Assembly: GCF_030848805.1 (NCBI RefSeq)
Contig: NC_092358.1
Coordinates: 19,377,297 to 19,441,296 of the forward strand
DNA length: 64,000 bases
Reading direction: 5' to 3'
From: Temnothorax longispinosus
Taxonomy: Eukaryota > Arthropoda > Insecta > Hymenoptera > Formicidae
A program made the translations under genes and the position numbers. The notes beneath the pieces are model-generated. The model searched no databases and was not told where the DNA came from. It worked only from the letters and a program-made list of their open reading frames with translations. How positions within the stretch are numbered: position 1 is the first letter of the stretch; each line of letters starts with the position of its first letter. Positions 50,301 through 62,027 of this stretch are shown piece by piece.

Positions 50301-50987
50301 TTCGGTGATTAGGGCGGACCTTTTAAGAAGGGAACTCTTTTTGTAATGAAAATATTTTCTCAACGTTTTGAGAAACACAACGACGGTACCACCGCTGTGA
50401 TGTTTAAATCCCTCAACTTCAAGAGTGATAATCTATCTTTCTAATAAGTCTTATTTCTCGGAAAAAGAAAATATTTCGTTGAGCGATGTAAAAAACGGTT
50501 ACTAAAATATCTTGTAATTTGTAAAAAAATTTAAATATATCAAAATTTAATAAAATGCTTCAATCAAAATTGTCTATCTTATCTATTTTGGAGTGTCTAA
50601 TGTCGAGCGTCGTGAATCGAAAAGTGTCGACCCGACGTCAAACAAGAAGGAGCCCGAGGTAAAGAAGAAACAGGGACAGAGGATCGATTAGTGCCTTCAG
50701 GAAGAATTTAAATATAATCTTCCGGTCCACATAATCCCCACTCATACCTCTCGTTCTCACAATCTTCTTCCTTCAGCAAACGATCCGAGCTCCCTTAGTC
50801 AACGCCCTCCATTTTTATCGCGGTTACCGCGACGTGGCATTTTTTAATTAATCCCAGAGTATTTTTTATGAGAATTCCACATCGTGATCGTGTCAGGAAT
50901 TCGTCCGTTTTACACACAGTCACAGCGCGTACTTTTGTGTGCGTGTGTGTGTGGGGGCAGACAAGAGAGAAGAGGAGAGGGGGGGGG

Positions 50988-51034
<47 letters not shown>

Positions 51035-54000
51035 TGCACGCGGACGCATGAGGTGGCAACCCTTAGAGTGCGGATACCTCACGATAGGTACGGTCTCATT
51101 GGACCCTCGGAGGTCGGCAGGGGGCTGAAAGGAGGTAAATAACGCGAACCGAAGGGGCGAGGGTACGTCAACCTAGTATGATTAATATCGTTGCGGCATG
51201 CAATCAGATCGGACATATATGTATGTATCACGAGCGGCCATTCGAATTATGAGAGAAACGCGTTGTTTTACCCCTCTCTCCCTTCCTTACTCTTCTTTCG
51301 TCGCACTCCGTTACTTCCTCTTTCTAAATAACGAACTCTTCCTGTTATTTAAAAAAATATAAATAGTCATATTTCGAATGTTGATACAAGAATTTAATTC
51401 TCTAAATTTTATTCACCTAACATCACAATTTCGTTAAAAAGAAATCATATTTAGTAAAATGTAACATGTATTAAACGTGGCACATATGAGTTAAATTGCT
51501 TCTGTATTTATTACTGCACATATTTTGTGATTATCTTTTTGTCAATTATATAAATAAGAAACAATTTATCTCATCACCATCAACTAAATTTTTAACAAGT
51601 TTTTAATTTTTACATCCGTTTTTCTACATTCTTAATTTTAAAATATATAAATAAATACATTTATTTCTTTAAATCAGATACTTTTACCTCTCTATATCTT
51701 CATTTGCCCTTACAAGTTAATATGCGAAAGGATATTCAGTTCTAGACTGTCCCAAATATTATATCTCAATACTATCTTGTCTCATATACCCAGGCTATCT
51801 CGAACTAAAATGACTGTTTTGTACAATCAGGAAATACGAGCCCCCTCATGATCCCCGAAACTCCGACGAGAAATTAATTTCGCGTTCGACGACTCCGGAT
51901 CCCTAATTAATCCTAATTTAATTTTAATTAGCCGCTTTCATTAGCGACCGTCGAGCCGATCCTCCCTGCTTTCTCGGGGTTGTTTCGCGCGTCGAGGGTG
52001 ACGACTCGTGTGGAAAATTCGTTTCTATGTGCAGAAAGCGAAAGAAAAATATTCGTTGCTAAGTTTCTAAGAGGATATGCTAATACAAAAAAAAATCTAT
52101 TTTAGAATTCTTAAATAATTGTGTAATAAATGAATAAAAAGAAATAAAAAATCTTATTAAAAGATTTCTTTTATCATAATGATGATTCATCAATTATTGC
52201 TCAAATATAATTTCATATATTACATGATGATAAACTATTAAATATTATGTAAAACATCGACTCCATCATTGACACACTAGCTCGTTTTTATCGATTTTAA
52301 AGAAATGACACACTTTTACGTTTGCAAAGGTCTCACAGTTCCTCAAGCAGGGTTCATTATGCAATCTAATTATTACGTCAGTGACAATGACCGTTTCGCA
52401 CGAGCGGAATCACAGCATATCGGCGAATCGGTCGTACAATTAACTCGTAAGTTAGTATATATCGATGATAAAGTCGATGAAATTCGCGTGGTTGGCCAAG
52501 CGTGAACGAGAAAGAAATGCGCTGTGCACCGTGTGAACGAACACGCTTCAAGAATGCAGCAGAAGGTCACTGTGAGAGAGAAATTATGTCAATCGTGCTG
52601 CCGTCTGCAAGAGTAAATAGAAAATATGCTGTAACACGTGGATAAAAATATTCACTCAATATTCTTCGAATACTTAATAATTAAATCTCGATATTTTATA
52701 GAAATTCGGACAACATAAATTTAATTAAATAGTATAGTTCTAATGCAAAATATTCGAGTCGTTTAACTTCAACAAATTTCCAAATACATATAATATTAAT
52801 TCTCGGAATCTTTCATTCTTTGATAAATAAAATTCTAAATTTTTTCATTGTTACCCGTCTTTGTCGTGTCACTTTTTTTTCAAAATTGCGTAACATTCAA
52901 TTACATCACGCCACTTCGCATCTTTCAGGTCGATTATCACGATTGCACAGATAATTTTCGCTAGACGCGTCTTTCTCTGATGTGTGACCGATTTCGTCGT
53001 CTAAATCCAGGGTGGTGGATGCAATAACTCCGACACACGCGCGCGTCGAATTACAAGCTCGACTGGCGTGAAAGGGTTACGACGAGGAGCGGCCCGATCA
53101 ACGCTCGACTCCAAGCAGCGATCCGAATATTATTAATACGACGTGGGTCGCGGCGAATGTTTACGATATAAACATGACTACCGCGCACTGCCGGTACAAG
53201 AGCGGTTATGTATTGAAGCGGTGCAAATATATGCCGAGCAGCGTCACTCCGTGTGTACACACAGCGGCTCAGATGTTCATATGCCGAAAGTGTTCCGTCA
53301 TCACACGGTGTAAACCGCCTTCCAATTGATTCAAGCATGACGAATATAATAAAATTATTAAAACAAGAAATACAATTAAATAAAGATAACTTTAGAGAAA
53401 TGCGTGATGCAATATTTAACAACTCTAGTATCATAAAAATCTTTTCACGCTTGCGAAACATGACTTCGTCGCGACTTCACAGTAGGACATGTGTCGAGTA
53501 TGCAAAACGTATTGAATTTCGCCGTGACACGATTATTCCTGCTCTCGCGACCAAGTCTCGTTTCCTAATCTAATTAATCACCAGCAGTTTCACGGCGTGC
53601 GTGGCTAAAAATGCTGAGTGTGAACAATATATATAGAGAAAAAGCAGGGAGCATGCAAAATGCGCATATTGGTATTTTAATGTCATTTACACGCTAATTA
53701 CGTATACCAGTATAAATATAAAAGATTGATCCGAATAACATCGGGGTCATTTTATATGAATGCAAATTCGTATAATAGTACTCATAGCAGATATTTAAAT
53801 TTTCCATTGTGTCTCCTGAGAGACGGGCTATTTTGTGCACTAAGCGGCAAAGCAATACGAGCTATACACTACCCGCTAGTCTAATCTTATAGGACTAAGA
53901 TGGACAAAGGGGAGATGCGACTTCCATCGAAAGGCATTAATCGTCAGTGCGAACTCAAGCGGGCGCGCGAGATTTATGCGCGAGAGGCGTGCATACGCGA

Positions 54001-54286
54001 GCGTCTCTATTATTAAAAGCTGTGTAATAACTGGTGAGGTGACAGGGAGAGATGAGGGGTGCGTCCCTCGTCCACGAAACAGACGAAACGATCGTGAATC
54101 ATTGGTGAATTGGACGACATGTTAATCTTGTTTCGAATACGAAATGCGCGCCCTGAGAGATCCACATTATCAATGCACGTTAACGTTTGAACGTAATACT
54201 CGCGGCTTCGAATTTCATTGAAACGTTTGATCACATATAAGTTCCATATAAAATAAATCACAATTAGATATTTAGCATTAAACGTA
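44341..54286. other. Gene-free sequence
   Basis: No gene supported. 45215-45620 is purine-skewed on the plus strand, creating F/S-rich minus-strand artefacts. A GTAAGT follows an open frame near 45050, but the frame (44859-45056) is unrecognised. The frame at 52305-52505 has ordinary composition and contains a CTC|GTAAGT site at about 52449, yet has no convincing acceptor or homology. CpG-richer patches lie at 46080-46250 and 53080-53250. Confidence 0.5.
50993..51031. repeat. (GA)n microsatellite with adjoining GT and G runs
   Basis: About 19 GA units, preceded by a short GT run (about 50936-50952) and a G8-9 run (about 50979-50987). Confidence 0.93.
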
Positions 54287-54714
54287 CACTGTTGAAAACA
54301 GAGGTCCTGTGTGTTAAAAAAAGTCCTTGTTAAAATTTTTGTGTAAAATAATTAAAATAACTTAAAAAATATGTTAAAGTAACACAATTTGAACGTATTT
54401 ATTAAATGTGTTAAAATTTACAGAAAAAGAATGTTGATTTTACTCTATAAAAGAAGTAAGAATAAAAATTTACAGAAATAGAGTGTTGATTTTATCTTAC
54501 AATCTCAACTTCAACATAAAAGTTATGTTAATTGTACACATAATTAACTTCAAATTACGATCAGAATTACATTTCTTTTCTGTTGAAATATTTTAACATA
54601 ATATCAGTGTTACCACTTAACACATCCATATTATGTTAAATTAACACAAAAATTTGAGTGGACCGTTTTGGACATGTGATTTATGTTATATTTAACACAA
54701 ATTTTCCAACTGTG
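54287..54714. mobile_element. MITE with CACWGTTG ends flanked by TA
   Basis: The left end is CACTGTTGAAAAC and the reverse complement of the right end is CACAGTTGGAAAAT, each bordered by TA (54285-54286 and 54715-54716). The 428-bp body is full of GTTAA/TTAAC words able to pair with one another (for example TGTGTTAAA near the left end and TTTAACACA near the right). There is no open frame. The TA duplication suggests the Tc1/mariner group, but the ends are too diverged to be sure. Confidence 0.65.
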
Positions 54715-56109
54715 TAATTATGCAAATCTGAGATTTTATTATTTAGCGCTGAATATTGAGCATCTTTAAATTTATACTTATATATTTTTAGCAACGCGCT
54801 AAATGATTTTGATGATTTTATTAATTTGACACGAAGGTCGCGTGTTCTGCAAAAATATAACGTAGTGATCAGATTGACTATGTTTAGCGCTAAATATGCG
54901 GCATGAATACTAAAGGGCCTAAGGCGACACCGTTGGCTCGATCGTTCGCTATAATGTTACACGGTGATATGAAATTACACAGAGCAGCGAAATATCCGGC
55001 TTTGTGCGTGGGATTATCGTTTGACGGTGTAATTCGGCGTCGTCCAAAGTATGAAAAGCACTATTGCGGAATAACTGAATTATCCCCTGTGCAATGCGCG
55101 GAATGCGCGGCAGTGTGTTAATAAAGATTAATATACGCGTTTGTACATACGCGACTACGTGTGTAACGCACTGAACAGAAATAGTTTCTGCTTTTAGGAA
55201 TAATTAATCATGGAGACACGAGCAGCCATTAAATTCCCTACATCATTAACGCACTGTTACATGATTTAATAACGTTGTAAATTCGGACAGGCGCGTTGTA
55301 TCCTCGCGAAGACATAGCGTGAAAGCTTGACTCATTGACGGCTAGATTAGCCCGAAAGTTACGAGCCTCACCGTCAATTTTCAGGAATAATTCACCTGAC
55401 TTCGTGAATATTTGTGACATATCTATCAAGTTTTTCTAGCGCATGCAAATATGCATAAATGTCTATTTAAAAATAAAAATAATTATTATATATATTGCTA
55501 CATATAATATTTTAAGCAATCATTGTTTCACAACAAAAACATTCTTTAATTAAAAAAAATTTACTGCTTACTAAATACTGCTTAGAAAATTAAAGTTTAT
55601 TACAGTATTATAAATAATCTTTTGTTTCTTACAATTTTAAAACTAAAGATAATGTAATATTTTTCTGCAATTTTCAAGAGCTGCAACTCTTATATCTCTC
55701 ATATTTTATTTAAACTCTTCCAGTAAAAATATTAATAAAAATTATGAAATTATTGTAAATCCTAATTGATAATTTTCAATAAAAAAAAATAATGGTGAAT
55801 TGATTTAATCTCTCCGAAGGTGTTAGATATACGAAGATAAAACAAACTTCAAAGCAACCTGTGCGCTCAACTTACATGTGTGCGCGCATTTATGTCGGTT
55901 CCCAAAAAAATTCAATTAAGGGTTCCTTTATCCCTGCGCGTGTAATAGCCCGGGGAAGACAAGAAAAAAAGAAAGGGACGAGAGAGAGAGAGAGCCGGCC
56001 GTTTTTCCTGACCCTGGTGGAGGTGCGCGAGGACACGTTTCGCATCGCGGGAATCGCACCCAGAGCGTGTACGCGTGCATTCGTCGGTCTGCATTCCGAA
56101 GGATCGAGG

Positions 56110-56142
56110 GTGCGCGCGTGCACGCGCGTACGCACGCGCGTA
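56110..56142. other. 33-nt perfect alternating purine/pyrimidine tract (Z-DNA prone)
   Basis: Every position alternates purine and pyrimidine, mostly as CG with some CA/TG steps (TGCGCGCGTGCACGCGCG at the left). CG-rich alternation of this length is among the most favourable Z-DNA sequences. A shorter run, GCGTGTACGCGTGCAT, lies at about 56065-56082. Confidence 0.85.
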
Positions 56143-58518
56143 GCAACGCGTAAAACGCGCCGTGTACCCCCTTCGCGAGTATGCACGCGAACACGTACAC
56201 CCGAGACGTATATCGATGTATCAGGATCGCGCCGAGGCTGAGCCGAGGCCGCGCGCGAGCCGGGCGTATACCTGTAATTTCGATGTCGCCATTGTTCGCC
56301 GGCCGCGACGATTAACGTCCCTTTAATACCCTCGCCGACGATCGACGCGCGGCCCCGATCAAGAACGCGGCGGCTGGCTCCGGCACAGCCTAGTACCGGT
56401 TCCTGCAAACATTGTTCGGAAGCGGTTTGCGGATTTTGATTGCGAATAGTTGGGATACATTCTGCGCGGGATACAGTTGCCCGGTCAATTCTCGTGTCTA
56501 AATTTTCCCGAATCAATTGGCTTCCGGCATTGCGACTGAAGATGCTGCAGATAAAACTCGTACTATTTATGGCTAGATTTTGTTGCTATAGAAAAAATAG
56601 TGACAAATGCTACAAATCCAGAGGTAATCGAATTAGAGGTTTGTTTTATTTCTGAAATGAGATATATCCATCAGCTTTGATAAAACAAACAATTTACTAC
56701 TTTCAGTAAAAATCACACATTGACACGTAAATGAAAACAATTCAGAAAAATGCGGACAAATAAAACAATAATTTGTGATAAAATAAACTGAAATACACGA
56801 AAGTTACAGTAGCATAAATTGAACGTTATGTTGCACAGTATTCATAATTTTAGAAGCTTTTAATTTTTCTCAGATATGCATGCAATTACATCTATTTAAT
56901 TCTAACTTAATTTAATTTCCATTCGTTATTAAAACAAGAACTCGACCGCGTAACTAGAATTTCTCATATTATAACGCGCAGTCATTGAAATTTAATCCTG
57001 CAAATTTTGTTTCGCGGTAATAACGAAAGCAACAAACAGAAATAATTATCCAGAATATTAGCCAGTGCTCACCAGCTAAAAGTAAATATCAAGCTCGTGA
57101 AGCTAACAGAGGGACACATACAACAAAACGCGTACCGCATTCCGAGATTTGTACGTCGCCAGTATTCGTATACGCGTGGTCGTGTCGCGCGTCGCACTGG
57201 CGGAATTAATTCCGCGATTTGTTCAGCTGTCGACGCGGTTAAGATCGGCTTTCAGGGACTAAAAGCGGGAATGACGCGGCTCGCTCGTATATTCCGCTAG
57301 TGTCTACATTTTCGAGGCCGGCTTATCCGTAATGGAAAGTATTAAAAGAGTCGAAACGATCAGTCGACGGCGGAGAGGGAACGAGTCGCTTAGCCGAGAA
57401 ATCGTCATTTAGATACTTGCTAAAAGCGATTCGCCATAAAAGTGAGAGCCGTGCCTGCTCGGCCTTCCGCGATAGCGAATCTAATGGGCCTCGCGGCCTT
57501 CTACTTGCCGGCCGCAAAAATAACTTCTGCGACGTTTATGTAAAATGCATCGCAATCCGACGGCGACGAGACAGGATTTTCCTTCGTGTCAACCCTCAAG
57601 AATAAAAAAGTAACGGAAGAAATTCCGCGGGACGCTTCAGAAACAACGCAACGCGTTGTCATATTCGCGCGCGTAAAATGATTGCATGGCGTTCATTTTC
57701 AGCTACAAGTATTTCGATAACGCAAATATTTCAACAACGTGCAACAGCAGCATTCCTTATTCTCATCGCTTGCAACAATTTTCTATGCGCGTTCCGACGG
57801 ATATTTGATAAACTGACATTAGTTGCACAAAGTATCTTGCATTCTTTGTAATTATTTTAGTTTATTTATGTAACTTACTTAGTTTATATTAGTTCATTTT
57901 CGTCGCTTGCAATATTCGGTATTACTTCGCATTATAGAGTTCCATCGTTAAAATGAAGTAAAATGAACGAATTACACACTATATAGCATAACATGTAGCA
58001 GTATCGCATGTATTGTGTTTCAATAGTTATAGCTTACTAAATAACGTTATATCCCCGGCAGCTTTAGCTCGAAGAGAGTTCTTTGAGAAAAGACGAGAGA
58101 CTGTTTCTTTTCTTCGGCTCTCGATGTGACCCCGAGGGAAACCTTATTCCGCGCCTATGACCGTGCCATGCTCTGCAGCGGAGGAGTTGTTCCCGAAAGC
58201 CATGCGCCCGCGCGACGGCACCAGGATTACCTGAAATCTACCTGAGAATTCTCTCGTCGGCACGTCAGCATGTGAAGTCCCACGGGAAAGCCCGTAGCTT
58301 TGTTTGCCGGACGTCGGCGCTAGCTAGGATAAGCGGATTTATACTTGGTAGTTTCTGACCGTGCCCGCTACAGACGCCGGAGTAGTACCTACTTTTATAC
58401 CGCTATCACCTGCGGGTTAATAACGTGGAAACGCATTCTGGTAATCGGCGCGCAGTGCGTTGAAAGCCGACACCGGAAAGTTCCTATTGAATCGAATCTG
58501 CCCAGCATTATTGATCCT

Positions 58519-58581
58519 ATCTCTCTCTCTATCTCTCTCTCTCTCTCTCCTAATATCTCTCTCTCTCTCCTCTCTCTCTCG

Positions 58582-58636
<55 letters not shown>

Positions 58637-58696
58637 CTCCCTCTCTCCCTCTGTCTCTCTTCTTCCTTCTCTCTCTCTCTCTCTAGACTCTCTCTC
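58519..58696. repeat. Long interrupted (CT)n microsatellite
   Basis: About 180 bp of CT units with interruptions (AT, CCTA, GT, CTTC). It produces Ser/Leu frames on the plus strand and Arg/Glu frames on the minus strand. Confidence 0.95.
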
Positions 58697-59180
58697 CTGC
58701 GCTTTCGTCACGGCTAAATTGCGGATTATGTAATAGGCGAAAAAAGAAAGTTCAGTTAAGTTTTAATGCGGGTTTAAGAATTCTTGACACGAGATGGCTT
58801 CCTCATAAAACGGCAGACGTGTGAATCTGCTAAATTCACACATAAAAGTATAACTGAGGAAAGATCGCAGAAGAGAGAAATATTTTCCCGTTATTGATTC
58901 GCTGGTCTTAAAACACGGCACACACGAGGAAATTAATTTCCAAACGCAGAAATTAATTTTTTCGTGTGCCGTGCACGTCGATACCACACTTAGATCCATT
59001 ATTACCAGATGCTTGCACGTAGCACGTCGAAAGGGAGAGACAATATTTCGTAGCGGCCATGCTCGTCTGCGAGCAAGCAGCTCGTGAGCAGCAACCCGGC
59101 TGTCTTTAATAAGACGCTTCCTTATTCTCCTGGCCATAAAGCAAACATAAATTACGAAGGGGCACGCCGAGGCCACGGTG

Positions 59181-59210
59181 GAAGAGAGAGAAAGAGAGAG
59201 AGAGAGAGAA
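59181..59210. repeat. (GA)n microsatellite
   Basis: Impure GA run with one AAA interruption. Confidence 0.9.
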
Positions 59211-61456
59211 CGTACTGACCGGAACACACAACGTACCGGCCCCACCCTGCACTTTCTATCTTCCCACTCTGTCCCATTCTGTCTTTCACTCGCTCTCTCT
59301 CTTCCTTTCTTTCTATCTTCGTCGTCCTTTTTTGCTTCTTCCCGTCTCCCTTCCGTGTTCTTCTTGCGTCGTGGGGGACGGTAACGCGAGAATGGCGTGT
59401 CCTTCCCGTAACAACGAGGGTGGCCCGTTAAAGCCATGCACGTTAATATACCGGACGAAAGTGCGCCAGAAACGGATACACGCCACTCGATGACAGATAT
59501 CGTGTTTGTATCGCGCGTCGTTTTCCGACAGTTTCCATTATGATCTGGGAATTATACCTCCGAAAATCACGTAAATAGACAAAGATAAATAAATAAAACG
59601 ATATTACCTTTTAGAAGATTTTTTCACCATTTCAGACTACATCGTTTAATGCCTTTTATATTGTGGCTTATTGAAAGCTTTTGTATTTGTATTCAACGAT
59701 TTAGTAAGTTTTTAAATACAAAATTTAAAATAATTATATTACCTTTTATATTAACGTGTGTGATATATATGTTATATCAATAAAAATTAAATTACGAGTT
59801 CATGTAACATTAATTAAAACGCATAATTTCGGCTGTAAAGAGCAATATTTAGGGAATGAGAATCCTATCAAAGTCAACTGTAGCAGAATTATATCTTCAG
59901 AATAAATTTCATTTCTTTTTCGTACCATCAAAAGTCAGCGTTTACGGGCAATCAAGGATGCAAGAGTGTGAGGCGCGTGTTGATGGTGACGTTCGTAAAC
60001 GCATATACGTACGACAATTACGCACAAATAACGATCCATTCGGTAGGGCATGGTCGAGATTTAGAAGCCACTTCCGATTCGACAGTGACGACCGTCGGGG
60101 CCGTTGTGGAGCAACAAAACGCGGGGCCTATGAGGACGCGATGCGAGCCCATTCGGTACCATTTACGCGCGTCTTACGACGCGCAAAGTAATGGCATCGT
60201 TATTTGAAAGAGTGCTCGTTTCGCGAGAAGCCGACGATTTGACGGACAATGAGCCTCCCGGAATTTCGCGACTACCGAAAGCGACGAATGTGGCTCGACT
60301 AGAATGCCAATTCGTGTAGGCCTTAAACGCGTCAAATTCACGTATTTTAATATGTAAAATCAGTATTTTATTAAACAAGATACTAAAAATTAATAACATG
60401 TTGAATGATACGCATATGTTAATATATCTAATATGCAAGCTATAGGTTTTTTTATAAATGTATAAAACACAATTAAACATAATGATTAAAAAAAATTAAC
60501 CATATTGATTATTATCTATACTATCCTTAATTATTATTAATTCCTTTAATAATTCGGGGTATAAAGAGTTGCCAATTTAAATATGACAAAACCGAATAAG
60601 TATCGTCTCGAAAATAATTAATCGGTTTCTTTATCCAGATAAGACTTTATTCAAGTAATACTTCTTTTATGACGGGGATCGGGGATGGACGGAACGCGTT
60701 GCGAGTGACACGATAAGGGAAGAGCTCACGACAACCCTGAGAAGAGAAAAGGGCGGATGATGTCGCGTCGGGGGTATCGTAAATGCGCTTTATTACCCGT
60801 GGAATACCGGGCGCCGAGCGACAGAGCGTTACTCGCGCGAAACCGGGAACCGGGATACGCGAAAGCTTTATTAACCCGCATCCTGATTTAGAAGGTATCA
60901 TCTCTCGCCGAGGATTTCAGACATCATAACGCTAAGAACTGACTAAGAATCAAGCTAAGAATGTTCCCTCTTTGCGACGTGAAACACGTGTTCCATCACC
61001 GCTGCTGCCACGACAATGCTATATAATGGAGTGAGACCGTCATAAACGCAAAGCGTATCTTTACGTTATTGTCTTCGTTATCATTAGAACAACGATCGAT
61101 GTTGCAATCAGGGTCACAAACATGTGGCGCAATTACTACGTTCAGTTCGATAAATTATCCGAATTCCGCGATATATTTGGTATCTTGACATTTTATCTCG
61201 AATATTGTGATCAATAAAAACAATGTACTTATTTCTACAGAAAGAGATAAAAAAAAACAGACATAGAACAAAGGAAAAAATATTAATAAAAATATGCCTA
61301 AAATGCATATCGTAATGTTCTTAACACTCCATAATTTAGTTTTTATATTATCAATTATTAGGAAATAAGAAGCAAATATAACTTTAACGAGTTCTCTCAA
61401 CCTTGCAACTATACTTTTCATCTCATCACCATTTCAAAGTTTAAATCCGCACTGTA

Positions 61457-62027
61457 GGGGAGACCGGGGCTGGTTGTGACATTTTTTCTATAAAGTGTCT
61501 CAACTCTTTGATTATGTTGTTCTTATAAATGAATCTAGGCTTGCTAGATTCAGTAACTAATCGGGATTTAAATTTAATAATAATTTTATCTAACCGCCCA
61601 TTAGAAATTATATAAATTAAAAAATTCTGAAAAAAGAGACATGTAACTTTTTATCTCACACCAGGGGCTGGTTGTTACACCACACGGGGTAAATGGTTTT
61701 AATTTTAAGATTAAATATTAAAACACAAATATTTGTAAAGTTTATAAAAGTAAGGTTTATTGTAAACAGAAGAAATTAGAGAGTATATACCACAACATAC
61801 ACATTTCTGCTTATTTAGATAACAAGTGCTAGACCAATAGACAAACCTGCGTTTTTGACGGCTGCTTGTCCGGGCTCCTCTCACAAGAACCGCCACTAGC
61901 TCGCGCGGTATGTCTTCCGACACTGGCGTGATCATTTTCTCTTTCTAACGTTACTATAGCGTTTTCAGTTTAGCTACCGTTGGCACTGTAACAACCTACC
62001 CGTGTAACAACCAGCCCCAGTCTCCCC
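61457..62027. mobile_element. MITE with GGGGAGAC ends flanked by TA
   Basis: The left end reads GGGGAGACCGGGGCTGGTTG. The reverse complement of the right end matches it with two differences over 25 bp (GGGGAGACTGGGGCTGGTTG). TA borders both ends (61455-61456 and 62028-62029). The terminal word is repeated internally at 61662-61680 (CAGGGGCTGGTTGTTACAC) and again, inverted, as TGTAACAACC at 61988-61997, so the ends are reinforced by subterminal copies. The 571-bp body is otherwise AT-rich with no credible coding frame. It is a non-autonomous DNA transposon of the TA-inserting kind. Confidence 0.82.

Larger units (their letters stand above)
54715..61456. other. Gene-free sequence with CpG-rich and microsatellite blocks
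   Basis: A 72-codon frame from an ATG at 54903 ends at TTAATAAAG, a polyadenylation-like word at the stop. Its Cys-rich tail (CGITELSPVQCAECAAVC) is not recognised and I do not call it. 55900-56420 is CpG-rich with a 208-codon minus-strand frame made mostly of Arg/Thr/Val from CGCG repeats. The frames at 57097-57300 and 59856-60207 are unrecognised. Confidence 0.5.

Noticed and set aside
52305..52505. 66-codon plus-strand frame of ordinary protein-like composition containing CTC|GTAAGT
   Set aside because: Weak acceptor context (TTTTAAAG), no recognised family, short.
54903..55121. 72-codon plus-strand frame with a Cys-rich end and AATAAA at the stop
   Set aside because: No upstream promoter or homology signs; AATAAA is common in AT-rich DNA.
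55890..56516. 208-codon minus-strand frame, the second longest in the window
   Set aside because: Lies in CpG-rich sequence with several overlapping open frames; Arg/Thr/Val runs come from CGCG alternation; no recognisable family.
58763..59437. 224-codon minus-strand frame
   Set aside because: Crosses a GA/CT microsatellite; the first part is Arg/Glu/Lys-rich low complexity and the rest has no signature or splice support.
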